DNA of 59,223 bases. Origin: Pseudomonas huaxiensis. Lineage in GTDB: Bacteria > Pseudomonadota > Gammaproteobacteria > Pseudomonadales > Pseudomonadaceae. The notes beneath the pieces were generated by a model. The model was given only the letters and a program-made list of their open reading frames with translations, was not told where the DNA came from and searched no databases. The stretch lies in NCBI RefSeq assembly GCF_003231275.1, contig NZ_QKVL01000036.1, forward strand, positions 1-59,223. The letters are read 5' to 3'. A program made the translations under genes and the position numbers. Positions 8,012 through 17,078 of this stretch are shown here, in pieces (within the stretch, counting starts at the first letter, position 1; every line of letters starts with the position of its first letter).

Positions 8012-8644
8012 TCAGGCCGCCGGCGGTGCCGTCAGCTTCATCGAAGGGCGCTGACTGACCTGCGCATACCACGCCGCCAGCTTCGGCTGCTGCTCACGCC
8101 AGCCGAAGTTCGGCATGCGCAAGTCGATATAGCCCAGCGCACAAGCCGCACCGATCGCCGCGACGTCGAACACCGAAGCGAGTTCAGCAATATGCTCGGC
8201 CTCGAAATCCGCCAGACCGCGGCGAATCTTCTCCTGCTGCGCGGTGAGCCATTCGTCCCACTGTTTCTCAGCAGGCCGCAGGAACTGCTCGTAACGCGCC
8301 AGCACCGAGGCGTCCATGATCGCGTCCGCCTGCGAAGCCAGGCTCAGGCGGCGCCAGCGCGCGTCGCCCTCACGCGGGATCAGCGGGTTGCCGACGTGTT
8401 GCAGGTCGAGGTATTCGAGAATCACCCGGCTGTCATGCAACACGGTGCCGTTGCCCAGCACCAGCGCCGGGATCTTGCCGACCGGGTTGTCGCGGTTCAG
8501 GCCGGCATCGGGGTTCACCGGGCTCATGTTGATGGTGTTCAGCGCGACCCGGTCGAACTGCCCGGTCTCGTGCAGGAACACCGTGACCTTGCGCACGAAG
8601 GGCGACAGCGGCGAGTGGTACAACGTCATGCTCGGCGTGGTCAT
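8012..8644 (-). CDS. Glutathione S-transferase family protein
   Basis: 210 residues. The N-terminal thioredoxin fold has MTLYHSPLSPFVRKV, with a Ser-Pro-Phe-Val-Arg-Lys glutathione-site motif, NPVGKIPALVLGNG (the cis-proline block) and LHDSRVILEYLD. The C-terminal half is helical, with the N-capping-box-like FDVAAIGAACALGY. The true start may be the internal Met at residue 6 (MTLYHS). GSTs conjugate or reduce substrates with glutathione in the cytoplasm; the substrate is unknown. The next gene on this strand, msrA, starts nine bases upstream, so the two are probably co-transcribed in an oxidative-stress pair. Confidence 0.88.
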   Translation of the reverse strand: MTTPSMTLYHSPLSPFVRKVTVFLHETGQFDRVALNTINMSPVNPDAGLNRDNPVGKIPALVLGNGTVLHDSRVILEYLDLQHVGNPLIPREGDARWRRLSLASQADAIMDASVLARYEQFLRPAEKQWDEWLTAQQEKIRRGLADFEAEHIAELASVFDVAAIGAACALGYIDLRMPNFGWREQQPKLAAWYAQVSQRPSMKLTAPPAA

Positions 8645-8653
8645 GGCGCGTCC

Positions 8654-9319
8654 TCAGTTGCCTTGCAGGCTGGGCGGCAGGCAGACACCGGTACCGCCGA
8701 TGCCGCAATAGCCCTCGGGGTTCTTCGCCAGGTACTGCTGGTGGTAAGCCTCGGCGAAATACACGGTCGGCGCCTGGGCAATCTCGGTGCTGATCTCGCC
8801 GTAACCGGCCTTGCTCAGTTCAGCCTGGTACTGCGCCTTGCTCGCCTCGGCTTCCTGCAAGTGCTGCGGGCTGGTGCAGTAGATCGCCGAGCGGTATTGG
8901 GTGCCGATGTCATTGCCCTGGCGCATGCCCTGGGTCGGGTTGTGCAGTTCCCAGAACATCTTCAGCAGCTCGCCGTAGCTGAGCTTGTCCTTGTCGAACA
9001 CCACCAGCACCACTTCGGTATGCCCGGTCAGACCCGAGCAGACTTCTTCGTAGGTCGGGTTCGGTGTAAAGCCACCGGCATAACCGACCACGGTGCTGAC
9101 CACGCCATCACGCTGCCAGAAGCGGCGCTCGGCGCCCCAGAAGCAGCCCAGGGCGAAAATCGCGAAGTCGACATTCTCGAAGAACGGGCCGAGCAACGGC
9201 GTCTCTTTGAACACGAAATGCCGCTCGGGCAGGGACATCGGGGTTTCGCGGCCAGGCAGCGCCTGTTCAGCGGTAGGCAGGACGTTTTTGTTCACCAGGA
9301 TTTCCGAACGCAGGACCAT
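8654..9319 (-). CDS. msrA: Peptide-methionine (S)-S-oxide reductase MsrA
   Basis: 221 residues. The catalytic motif GCFWGAERRFW places the nucleophile at C59. Resolving cysteines are C205 and C213 in YCGIGGTGVCLPP at the C-terminus. GYAGGFTPNPTYEEVCSG and GHTEVVLVVFD are further family blocks. It reduces the S form of methionine sulfoxide in proteins, regenerated by thioredoxin. Placement next to dipA and aceFE matches the Pseudomonas order recalled from PAO1 (PA5018 to PA5015). It is separated from dipA by 90 bp. Confidence 0.95.
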   Translation of the reverse strand: MVLRSEILVNKNVLPTAEQALPGRETPMSLPERHFVFKETPLLGPFFENVDFAIFALGCFWGAERRFWQRDGVVSTVVGYAGGFTPNPTYEEVCSGLTGHTEVVLVVFDKDKLSYGELLKMFWELHNPTQGMRQGNDIGTQYRSAIYCTSPQHLQEAEASKAQYQAELSKAGYGEISTEIAQAPTVYFAEAYHQQYLAKNPEGYCGIGGTGVCLPPSLQGN

Positions 9320-9409
9320 GGACCCATTCCTCTTGTCAGGTAGGAGACATCGCCGAGCGATGTCGTCTATTGGGATAGACCCGTAGTGTGCCCGAGTGTT
9401 GCGTGACTG

Positions 9410-12100
9410 TCAGGCCACCGGGCCACGCGGATAGCGCCTGAGCTTTTCAACCAGCTCATCGCCGGGGATCGGCTTGTCGAACAGGTAGCCCTGGCCGACA
9501 TCGCAACGGTGACGACGCAGGAACGCCAGTTGCTCGGCGGTCTCGATACCTTCGGCGACCACCTTGAGCTTGAGGTTGTGGGCCATGGCCACCACCGCCG
9601 AGGTGATTTCCATGTCGTCCTGGTTGTCGGGAATTTCGTTGATGAAGCTGCGATCGATCTTGATGATGTCGATCGGGAATTTCTTCAGGTAGCTGAGCGA
9701 GGAGTAACCGGTGCCGAAGTCGTCCATCGCCAGGGTCAGGCCCAGTTGCTTGAGCTGGTCGAGCTGGCGGCGGGTGTCTTCGGTGGCTTCCAGCAGCAGG
9801 CCTTCGGTCAGTTCCAGCTCCAGCAGGTGCGGCGGCAGCGCTTCTTCCTGGAGGATGTTGGCGATCGAGGCGACCAGGTCCGGATCGGAGAACTGCTTGG
9901 GCGACAGGTTGATCGCCACTTGCAGGTTGGGCATGCCCTCGGCGGCCAGTTGCTGGCTCATGCGGCACGACTGGCGCGCCACCCATTTGCCGATGGGGAT
10001 GATCAGGCCGGTTTCCTCGGCCACGCTGATGAACTGGTCCGGGCGGATCATGCCCTTTTCCGGGTGGTTCCAGCGCAGCAGCGCTTCCAGGCCGAGCAGG
10101 CGGCCGGTGCGCAGGCACAGCTTGGGCTGGTAGAACACCTGCAATTCGTTCTGCGCCAGGGCTCGGCGCAGGTTGTTCTCGACGAACAGCTTGTAGCTGG
10201 CCTCGGCATTCAGCGCTTCGGTGAACACCTGGACCTGATGCTTGCCGTTGGCCTTGGCCTTGTGCAGCGCGAGGCCGGCGTTTTTCATCAGGGTCTGCGG
10301 GTCGCGGCCGTGCAGCGGCGCACACGCCAGCCCCACGGAGCCGGTCACGTTGATCAACTGGTTGTCGACGAACATCGGTTTGTCGAGGGTGTTGAGCAGC
10401 GACTGCGCGGTCTGCTGGCCGCTTTCCATGTCGGTGTTGTCCAGCAACACGGCGAACTCGTTACTGGCAAAACGCGCCAGGCTGCCACCGGGGCTGAGGC
10501 TGTTGCGCAGGCGCCGGGCGAGGCTCACCAGCAGCTTGTCGCCGGTCTGATGGCCGAGGCTGTCGTTGATCCGCTTGAAGTTGTCGATGTCCACCAGCAG
10601 CAGGCAGATCGGCGTGTCGCTGTCGCGGGCGAAACGCTCGTCGAGGCTGCGGATGAACGCCGGACGATTGCCGAGGCCCGTCAGGTTGTCGGTGTAGGCC
10701 AAGCGCTCGATGCGCTGCTGGGCGAGCTTGTTCTGGGTGACGTCTTCGTAGATGCCGATGTAGTGGGTCAACTCGCGGTTGTCGCCATACACCTTGGAAA
10801 TCGACAGTTGCCCCCAGTAGGGCTCGAGGTTCTTGCGCCGGCTCTTGAACTCGCCCTGCCAGCTATTGCCCACGGCCAGGCTGGAATCGTCGAAAAGCAA
10901 TTCGCTGAGATTTTCCAGCGCCGACAGCTCGGACAGCCGATGCCCCTGGACTTCGTCGGAGCTGTACTGGGTGATCGCGGTAAAGCTCGGGTTGACGTAC
11001 TCGACCACGCCGTCGCGGTTGACCAGCAGAAAGGCGTTGGCGCTCTGCTCCACCGCGCGTTGGAACAGGTACAAGGCGTTGGTGGCGGTGCGTCGGTTGT
11101 GGTTGTTGATGACCTGGGCGAACTGGTCCGCCAGCTCGCCGGCGAAGGCAATCTCGTCGGTCTGCCAGGCACGCGGGCTGCCGCCGTGTTCGAGGCAAAG
11201 GACGCCGACCACCTGGCCGTCGATGCGGATACTGGCATCGAGCATGGCGATGATGTCGCGCGGGCGCAGGCTCTCGGTGATGTCACGGGTGCGCGGGTCA
11301 TGGCTGGCGTTGTGCGCATCGATAGCGCGGCTGGTGTGCAGCGCTTCCAGGTAATCCGGAAACAGACCGGCGTCGATCGCCTCAGGCAGGCGGTACTCGC
11401 GGGTCTCGCGGTAGAACGCGGAAATCGGCTCCAGGCGCTGGCCTTCCAGGTACCAGATGCTGGCGCAATCGATGTTGTAGATCTCGCACGCGCTGCGGGT
11501 GATCAGCTCGGCGGCTTCCTGCAGCGAATTGCTGGCGCTGTAGCGGTGCCGGGCCAGGTGCAGGATGAGGTCCTGCTGGGCCCGCACTCGTTCCAGGTGT
11601 TCAAGTTGTTCCTGCTGCGCCTGCTGGTTCAGCTTGAGGGCGATCTGCAGGCGGCTGTTGCGGGTTTCCAGGTCGTCGGCGCTGAGTTCGGTCATCTCAC
11701 CGGGCTGGTCGTCCAGCACCAGCAGGTAGCCGCGCAGCAGGTGGCGATTGTGCTGCCGGTAGGCTTCGCCCACTTCCAGCAGGTTCAGCGGGCCATGGCT
11801 GGTGTGCAGGGTGTAGCGGGTCAGGTAGTGATTGCCGAGCGCCAACTGCGCTTCGATGGCGTCGTGCAGCTTGTAGCGCGCCTCGGGGGCCATGAGGCTG
11901 GCGTAGGGCGAACCAACCAGGGCACACAGCTCCACCGCCGGCAGACCGAACTGCCGTTCGCAGCCCGGATCGAGGTAAAGCATCGCCCAGCTAGCTTCGT
12001 TCAGCCGCTCGAAACGCAGCATGCCGAGCCGTGATGGCACCGGTAACTGCGTCACTACCTCGGCCGCCGGACGGCTGGCAGCATCGGTTTGGCTTTTCAT
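9410..12100 (-). CDS. dipA: c-di-GMP phosphodiesterase DipA (PAS-GAF-PAS-GGDEF-EAL)
   Basis: 896 residues from MKSQTDAASRPAAE; an upstream in-frame Met at 12178 is less likely. Domains in order: PAS at about 25-135, a coiled linker 145-180, GAF 185-335, PAS 345-460, GGDEF 465-630 and EAL 640-890. The GGDEF signature is degenerate: ASNEF at residues 545-549 in LARFASNEFAVLL, so cyclase activity is unlikely. The EAL site looks intact (EALLRW at 672-677, then NLSPKQF, ELTEGLL, DDFGTGYSSL and KIDRSF). ASNEF plus an active EAL is the published description of P. aeruginosa DipA (PA5017), a phosphodiesterase needed for biofilm dispersion, and the msrA/aceF context is the same. Confidence 0.92.
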   Translation of the reverse strand: MKSQTDAASRPAAEVVTQLPVPSRLGMLRFERLNEASWAMLYLDPGCERQFGLPAVELCALVGSPYASLMAPEARYKLHDAIEAQLALGNHYLTRYTLHTSHGPLNLLEVGEAYRQHNRHLLRGYLLVLDDQPGEMTELSADDLETRNSRLQIALKLNQQAQQEQLEHLERVRAQQDLILHLARHRYSASNSLQEAAELITRSACEIYNIDCASIWYLEGQRLEPISAFYRETREYRLPEAIDAGLFPDYLEALHTSRAIDAHNASHDPRTRDITESLRPRDIIAMLDASIRIDGQVVGVLCLEHGGSPRAWQTDEIAFAGELADQFAQVINNHNRRTATNALYLFQRAVEQSANAFLLVNRDGVVEYVNPSFTAITQYSSDEVQGHRLSELSALENLSELLFDDSSLAVGNSWQGEFKSRRKNLEPYWGQLSISKVYGDNRELTHYIGIYEDVTQNKLAQQRIERLAYTDNLTGLGNRPAFIRSLDERFARDSDTPICLLLVDIDNFKRINDSLGHQTGDKLLVSLARRLRNSLSPGGSLARFASNEFAVLLDNTDMESGQQTAQSLLNTLDKPMFVDNQLINVTGSVGLACAPLHGRDPQTLMKNAGLALHKAKANGKHQVQVFTEALNAEASYKLFVENNLRRALAQNELQVFYQPKLCLRTGRLLGLEALLRWNHPEKGMIRPDQFISVAEETGLIIPIGKWVARQSCRMSQQLAAEGMPNLQVAINLSPKQFSDPDLVASIANILQEEALPPHLLELELTEGLLLEATEDTRRQLDQLKQLGLTLAMDDFGTGYSSLSYLKKFPIDIIKIDRSFINEIPDNQDDMEITSAVVAMAHNLKLKVVAEGIETAEQLAFLRRHRCDVGQGYLFDKPIPGDELVEKLRRYPRGPVA

Positions 12101-12125
12101 GGGAAGCTCGCTCGAAAAAGACTGA

Positions 12126-12141
12126 TGGCACGGGCTTGGCA
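12126..12141 (+). promoter_or_regulatory. Sigma-54-like promoter on the plus strand
   Basis: TGGCAC-N5-TGGCA has the GG and GC dinucleotides at the exact -24/-12 spacing of sigma-54 promoters, with one mismatch from the TTGCA element. It points away from dipA and into the dipA-aceF gap, where no plus-strand gene exists. Confidence 0.3.
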
Positions 12142-12152
12142 CATTGCTGCTA

Positions 12153-12300
12153 TGCACGATTGGGCAAGGTTGCATCATGCGCCAGAGGCTGACAAGTAAT
12201 AGGTTGGCTGGCGTCTTGATCTATGTCGGCATGGCGGCGCTTTTCTTCAGCCCCGCTACCGGTAAACGCCAGGCGGGCCGGGGCGCTGAACCGTTTTTTC
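12153..12300 (+). ncRNA. Candidate small RNA between dipA and aceF
   Basis: There is no credible plus-strand gene between 7749 and 17079, yet 12246-12299 is a good plus-strand intrinsic terminator. A sigma-54-like element sits at 12126-12141, which would give a transcript of roughly 145 nt. The only in-frame ORF, from 12177, is a handful of codons. I see no cluster of RsmA (GGA) or Crc/Hfq (AACAACAA) motifs. Supported by signals only, not by homology. Confidence 0.35.
12246..12299 (+). terminator. Intrinsic terminator, plus strand
   Basis: TTCAGCCCC (12246-12254) pairs with GGG-C-GCTGAA (12281-12290) through one bulged C. After CCG there is a run of six T (12294-12299). On the minus strand the hairpin is followed by A residues, so it is directional and cannot serve aceF. 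Confidence 0.55.
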
Positions 12301-12306
12301 GCAGAC

Positions 12307-12331
12307 AAAAAAAGCCCCGTCAGAGACGGGG
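12307..12331 (-). terminator. Intrinsic terminator of aceF
   Basis: On the minus strand CCCCGTC-TCT-GACGGGG is followed by C and seven T (12307-12313). It lies 70 bp past the aceF stop. Confidence 0.85.
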
Positions 12332-12401
12332 TTGAGGTACGAGCGTGGCAGCTCGAAAGCGGGCCTGTCTCCCCCGGCAGAGGGAGACAGGTGAACAACG
12401 G

Positions 12402-14036
12402 TTACAGCAGGATGGTGCGGATGTCGCCCAGCAGGTCGCTCAGGCGCTTGGTGAAGCGCGCGGCGGCTGCGCCGTTGATCACACGGTGATCGTAGGACAG
12501 CGACAGTGGCAGCATCAGCTTCGGCTGGAAGGCTTTACCGTCCCAGACTGGCTGGATGGTGGCCTTGGAAACACCGAGGATCGCCACTTCCGGCGCGTTG
12601 ACGATCGGCGTGAAGCCTGTGCCGCCAATGTGACCGAGGCTGGAGATGGTGAAGCAAGCGCCTTGCATGTCGTCGGCAGACAGCTTTTTGGTCCGGGCTT
12701 TTTCGGCCAGGGCCGCAGCTTCGGCAGCCAGTTGCAGCAGGCTCTTCTGATCGACGTTCTTGATCACAGGGACCAGCAGACCGTCCGGGGTGTCCACGGC
12801 GAAGCCGATGTTCACGTACTTCTTGCGGATGATCGCTTTGCCGCTTGGCGCCAGCGAACTGTTGAAGTCCGGCAGTTCCTTGAGCAGGTGAGCAGAGGCC
12901 TTGAGCAGCAGCGGCAGAACGGTCAGCTTGACGCCAGCCTTCTCGGCCACGGCTTTCTGCGCGATACGGAACGCTTCCAGCTCGGTGATATCCGCCGAGT
13001 CGAATTGCGTCACGTGCGGCACGTTCAGCCAGCTGCGGTGCAGGTTGGCAGCGCCGACCTGCATCAGGCGGGTCATTGCCACTTCTTCGACTTCACCGAA
13101 CTTGCTGAAGTCCACGACCGGGATCGGCGGGATGCCCGCGCCACCGGTTGCGCCACCTGCGGCCGGTGCTTCCTTGGCCTTCTGCATCATGGCTTTGACG
13201 TAAACCTGCACGTCTTCTTTCAGCACACGGCCATGCGGGCCGGTGGCTGCGACGGCGTTCAGCTCGACACCGAACTCGCGGGCCAGTTGACGCACGGCTG
13301 GGCCGGCGTGAACTTTGGCACCGCTGGCGACCACAGGCGCGGCAGCAGGTGCTGCTGCAGCCGGTGCCGGGGCAGCAGCGGCAGCCGGAGCGGCCTCAGC
13401 CTTGGCAGCCGGCGCAGGTGCTGCGGCCGGAGCCGGAGCAGCGGCAGGCGCGGCGCCCGCGATTTTCAGCTTGAGGATCAGGTCGCCAGTGCCGACTTCG
13501 TCGTCCAGCTTGACGATCACGGCTTCGACCACGCCAGCGGCAGGAGACGGGATCTCCATGCTGGCCTTGTCCGACTCCAGGGTGATCAGCGACTGGTCGG
13601 CGCTGACGGTATCGCCAGCCTTGACCAGCACTTCGATGATCTTGGCCTTGCCCGACGAACCGATATCCGGAACGTGGATGTCCTGAACGGTGGCGGTTGC
13701 CGGTGCGGCAGCCGCTGCCGGAGCTGCTTCAGCAGCCGGTGCAGCGGCAGGCGCGGCAGCCGGAGCAGCAGCGGCCGGAGCCTCAGGCGCCGCGGCAGCG
13801 GCACCCTCGACTTCCAGTTCCAGCAACTCGTCGCCTTCTTTCAGGCGGTCGCCCAGCTTGACCTTCAGCGACTTGACCACACCGGCCTTCGGCGCGGGGA
13901 TCTCCATGGAGGCCTTGTCGGACTCCAGGGTCAGCAGGCTCTGGTCGGCCTCGATACGGTCACCGACCTTGACGAACAGCTCGATGATTTCACCTTCACC
14001 GCTGCCGATGTCAGGTACGCGAATGAGTTCGCTCAC
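12402..14036 (-). CDS. aceF: Pyruvate dehydrogenase E2, dihydrolipoyllysine acetyltransferase
   Basis: 544 residues. Two lipoyl domains carry the lipoylation motif SDKASMEIP, with lysines K41 and K157. They are joined by long Ala-Pro linkers (about 80-118 and 198-240). A peripheral-subunit-binding domain follows (GPAVRQLAREFGVELNAV, about 245-280), then the catalytic domain ending in DHRVINGAAAARF with active-site H517. E2 forms the core of the pyruvate dehydrogenase complex and transfers acetyl to CoA. aceE ends 13 bp upstream, so both are one operon; a strong terminator follows. Confidence 0.97.
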   Translation of the reverse strand: MSELIRVPDIGSGEGEIIELFVKVGDRIEADQSLLTLESDKASMEIPAPKAGVVKSLKVKLGDRLKEGDELLELEVEGAAAAAPEAPAAAAPAAAPAAAPAAEAAPAAAAAPATATVQDIHVPDIGSSGKAKIIEVLVKAGDTVSADQSLITLESDKASMEIPSPAAGVVEAVIVKLDDEVGTGDLILKLKIAGAAPAAAPAPAAAPAPAAKAEAAPAAAAAPAPAAAAPAAAPVVASGAKVHAGPAVRQLAREFGVELNAVAATGPHGRVLKEDVQVYVKAMMQKAKEAPAAGGATGGAGIPPIPVVDFSKFGEVEEVAMTRLMQVGAANLHRSWLNVPHVTQFDSADITELEAFRIAQKAVAEKAGVKLTVLPLLLKASAHLLKELPDFNSSLAPSGKAIIRKKYVNIGFAVDTPDGLLVPVIKNVDQKSLLQLAAEAAALAEKARTKKLSADDMQGACFTISSLGHIGGTGFTPIVNAPEVAILGVSKATIQPVWDGKAFQPKLMLPLSLSYDHRVINGAAAARFTKRLSDLLGDIRTILL

Positions 14037-14049
14037 TTAAAAATACTCC

Positions 14050-16695
14050 TCAGCAGTCCAGTGGGTTGCGCTTGTCCGGGTCGATGCCGAACTTGACGAT
14101 GGCGTCGGCCACCACCTTGGGTTCGATCTCGCCACGGTCAGCCAGGGCTTCCAGTGCAGCCAGCACAACGAAGTTGCGGTCGACTTCGAAGAAGTGACGC
14201 AGTTTCTTGCGGCTGTCGCTGCGGCCGTAGCCATCAGTACCCAGGACTTTGAACTCTTTGCTCGGTACCCACTGACGAATCTGCTCGGCGAACAGCTTCA
14301 TGTAGTCGGTGGACGCGATGACCGGACCTTTACGGCCGCTCAGGCATTCTTCGACGTAGGTGACCTGTGGTTTCTGACCTGGCTTGAGACGGTTGCTGCG
14401 CTCTACGGCCAGACCGTCGCGACGCAGTTCGTTGAAGCTGGTAACGCTCCATACGTCAGCGCCGATGTTGAACTCTTCACGCAGGATCTTCGCCGCTTCA
14501 CGGACTTCGCGCAGGATGGTGCCAGAGCCCAGCAGTTGAACGTGATGCGCCGCGTCGCGGGTATCTTCTTCAAGCAGGTACATACCCTTGATGATGCCTT
14601 CCTCGACACCGGCCGGAATGGCTGGCTGGGTGTAGGCTTCGTTCATCACGGTGATGTAGTAGAAGACGTCCTGTTGCTCTTCGGTCATCTTCTTCATGCC
14701 GTCCTGGATGATCACCGCCAGCTCGTAGCCGTAGGTCGGATCATAGGTGCGGCAGTTCGGGATGGTCGCGGCCAGCATGTGGCTATGACCGTCTTCGTGC
14801 TGCAGGCCTTCACCGTTGAGGGTGGTACGGCCGGCGGTACCGCCGATCAGGAAGCCACGGGTGCGGCTGTCGCCGGCTGCCCATGCCAGGTCACCGATAC
14901 GCTGGAAGCCGAACATCGAGTAGAAGATGTAGAACGGCAGCATCGGCTGGTTGTGGGTGCTGTACGAAGTACCGGCAGCGATGAAGGAGGACATGGCGCC
15001 CGCTTCGTTGATGCCTTCTTCGAGGATCTGGCCCTTCTTGTCCTCGCGGTAGAACATCACCTGGTCTTTATCGACTGGCTCGTAGAGCTGGCCGACGGAC
15101 GAGTAGATGCCCAGTTGGCGGAACATGCCTTCCATACCGAAGGTACGGGCTTCGTCCGGGATGATCGGAACGATGCGCTGACCGATTTCCTTGTCCTTGA
15201 CCAGTTGCGCGAGGATCCGCACGAAGGCCATGGTGGTGGAAATTTCGCGGTCGCCCGAACCGTCCAGGATCGCCTTCAGGGTTTCCAGTGGCGGAGTCGG
15301 GATGCTGATGCTCTTGGCGCGACGCTGAGGCACGAAGCCACCCAGTGCGGAGCGACGCTCGGCCAGGTAACGGGCTTCGGCGCTGCCTTCTTCAGGTTTG
15401 AAGAACGGCAGGTTTTCCAGGTCTTCGTCCTTGACCGGGATGTCGAAGCGGTCACGGAAGTGACGCAGGCTGTCGACGTCGACCTTCTTGGTGTTGTGCG
15501 CGGTGTTCTTGGCTTCGCCGGCACCGGTACCGTAACCCTTGATGGTCTTGGCCAGGATGACGGTAGGCTGGTCTTTGTGGTTGACCGCCTGATGGTAGGC
15601 CGCATAGACCTTGTACGGGTCGTGACCACCACGGTTGAGCTTCCAGATTTCGTCGTCGGACAGGTCAGCGACCATGGCCTTGAGTTCTGGAGTGTTGAAG
15701 AAGTGCTCACGGACGAACGCGCCGTCCTTGGCCTTGTAGTTCTGGTACTCGCCGTCGATGACTTCGTCCATGCGGCGCTGCAGGATACCGTCGGTGTCCT
15801 TGGCCAGCAGTGGGTCCCAGAAACGGCCCCAGACGACTTTGTTGACGTTCCAGCCACCGCCACGGAACACGCCTTCGAGTTCCTGGATGATCTTGCCGTT
15901 GCCGCGAACCGGGCCGTCGAGGCGCTGCAGGTTGCAGTTGATGACGAAGATCAGGTTGTCCAGCTTCTCGCGGCCAGCCAGGGAGATTGCGCCCAGGGAT
16001 TCCGGCTCGTCGCACTCGCCGTCGCCCATGTAGCACCAGACTTTCTGCTTGCCGGCAGGGATGTAGCCGCGGGCTTCCAGGTACTTCATGAAGCGCGCCT
16101 GGTAGATCGCCTGGATCGGACCCAGACCCATGGAAACGGTCGGGAACTGCCAGAAATCAGGCATCAGCCATGGGTGCGGGTAGGACGACAGACCGTTGCC
16201 ATCGACTTCCTGACGGAAGTTGTTCATCTGGTCTTCGCTGATGCGGCCTTCCATGAAGGCGCGAGCGTAGACGCCAGGCGAGGCGTGGCCCTGGAAGAAG
16301 ATCAGGTCGCCGCCGTGCTCTTCGGTCGGAGCCTGGAAGAAGTAGTTGAAGCCGATGTCATACAGCGTGGCGCTGGAAGCGAAGCTGGAGATGTGGCCAC
16401 CCAGATCCGAGTCTTTCAGGTTGGTGCGCATTACCATCGCCAAGGCGTTCCAGCGTACCAGCGAGCGAATGCGGCGTTCCATGAACAGGTCGCCAGGCAT
16501 GCGTGCTTCGTGGGTAACTGGAATGGTGTTGCGGTATGGCGTGGTGATTGCGTACGGGAGCTGCGAACCGCTACGGGTTGCCAGCTCGCCCATACGGGTC
16601 ATCAGGTAGTGAGCGCGGTCTTCGCCTTCTTTGTCGAGAACCGACTCCAAGGCGTCCAGCCATTCCTGGGTTTCGACGGGATCGAGGTCTTGCAT
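14050..16695 (-). CDS. aceE: Pyruvate dehydrogenase E1 component
   Basis: 881 residues from MQDLDPVETQEWLDALE at 16695, preceded by GGAG six bases upstream. The frame extends to an ATG at 16770, but that has no clear ribosome site and known Pseudomonas AceE proteins begin at MQDLD. The homodimeric E1 fold is clear: GHASPGVYARAF, the thiamine-diphosphate motif GDGECDEPES...NLIFVINCN, and EGINEAGAMSS in the pyrimidine domain. It decarboxylates pyruvate and acetylates the E2 lipoyl arm. The upstream region holds two palindromes that look like regulator sites. Confidence 0.97.
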   Translation of the reverse strand: MQDLDPVETQEWLDALESVLDKEGEDRAHYLMTRMGELATRSGSQLPYAITTPYRNTIPVTHEARMPGDLFMERRIRSLVRWNALAMVMRTNLKDSDLGGHISSFASSATLYDIGFNYFFQAPTEEHGGDLIFFQGHASPGVYARAFMEGRISEDQMNNFRQEVDGNGLSSYPHPWLMPDFWQFPTVSMGLGPIQAIYQARFMKYLEARGYIPAGKQKVWCYMGDGECDEPESLGAISLAGREKLDNLIFVINCNLQRLDGPVRGNGKIIQELEGVFRGGGWNVNKVVWGRFWDPLLAKDTDGILQRRMDEVIDGEYQNYKAKDGAFVREHFFNTPELKAMVADLSDDEIWKLNRGGHDPYKVYAAYHQAVNHKDQPTVILAKTIKGYGTGAGEAKNTAHNTKKVDVDSLRHFRDRFDIPVKDEDLENLPFFKPEEGSAEARYLAERRSALGGFVPQRRAKSISIPTPPLETLKAILDGSGDREISTTMAFVRILAQLVKDKEIGQRIVPIIPDEARTFGMEGMFRQLGIYSSVGQLYEPVDKDQVMFYREDKKGQILEEGINEAGAMSSFIAAGTSYSTHNQPMLPFYIFYSMFGFQRIGDLAWAAGDSRTRGFLIGGTAGRTTLNGEGLQHEDGHSHMLAATIPNCRTYDPTYGYELAVIIQDGMKKMTEEQQDVFYYITVMNEAYTQPAIPAGVEEGIIKGMYLLEEDTRDAAHHVQLLGSGTILREVREAAKILREEFNIGADVWSVTSFNELRRDGLAVERSNRLKPGQKPQVTYVEECLSGRKGPVIASTDYMKLFAEQIRQWVPSKEFKVLGTDGYGRSDSRKKLRHFFEVDRNFVVLAALEALADRGEIEPKVVADAIVKFGIDPDKRNPLDC

Positions 16696-17078
16696 GGCTT
16701 GCTCCAGGGCGGAAAGGCTACCAGAATCGGTTGCCTGAAGTTTGCGACTGGCCTTTTGGGCAGACGACATGAATTCTTGGATTACCGGAGGTAGTCCCGG
16801 CGGCGTGTAGTTTTACTACAAATCGTTCGTCATTACATGCCTTCAACTGAAAAAAGCAGTAGTAAAACTACATTTGTCTTATCAGCCGAAAGCATTCGGC
16901 TTGTGAGAAAAAACGATACCGGCGACGAAAAACCGGTTGAGAAAAGGCTTGCCGTGATGGTTTCTGCCAATAAATACGCAATTGCCGCTATTTCAAACTT
17001 TTGTACGACAGTCATACCCGGGGCGTACGACTTCTGCCCCGCCACTGCCTGCGTTTTCCCGCCGATCAAGGATAGACC
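16696..17078. other. aceE-glnE divergent intergenic region
   Basis: 383 bp with both promoters. Besides the operator pair described separately, it has a hairpin AGCCGAA-AGCA-TTCGGCT at 16884-16901. No open frame with coding character is visible. The DNA around 16840-16990 is clearly less GC-rich than its surroundings, as expected for promoters. Confidence 0.7.
16806..16872. promoter_or_regulatory. Paired palindromic operators upstream of aceE
   Basis: TGTAGTTTTACTACA (16806-16820) and GTAGTAAAACTAC (16859-16871) are each palindromes with GTAGT/ACTAC arms and a 3-bp centre, and the second is the reverse complement of the first. Their centres are 52 bp apart, about five helical turns. The GT-N-AC arm architecture resembles FadR/PdhR-type GntR operators; the regulator is inferred. 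Confidence 0.6.

Noticed and set aside
14194..16794. 866-codon plus-strand frame across aceE
   Set aside because: Antisense to aceE, which is unambiguous.
16884..16901. AGCCGAA-AGCA-TTCGGCT hairpin as a terminator
   Set aside because: It lies between divergent genes and has no T tract on either side; noted only as a hairpin.
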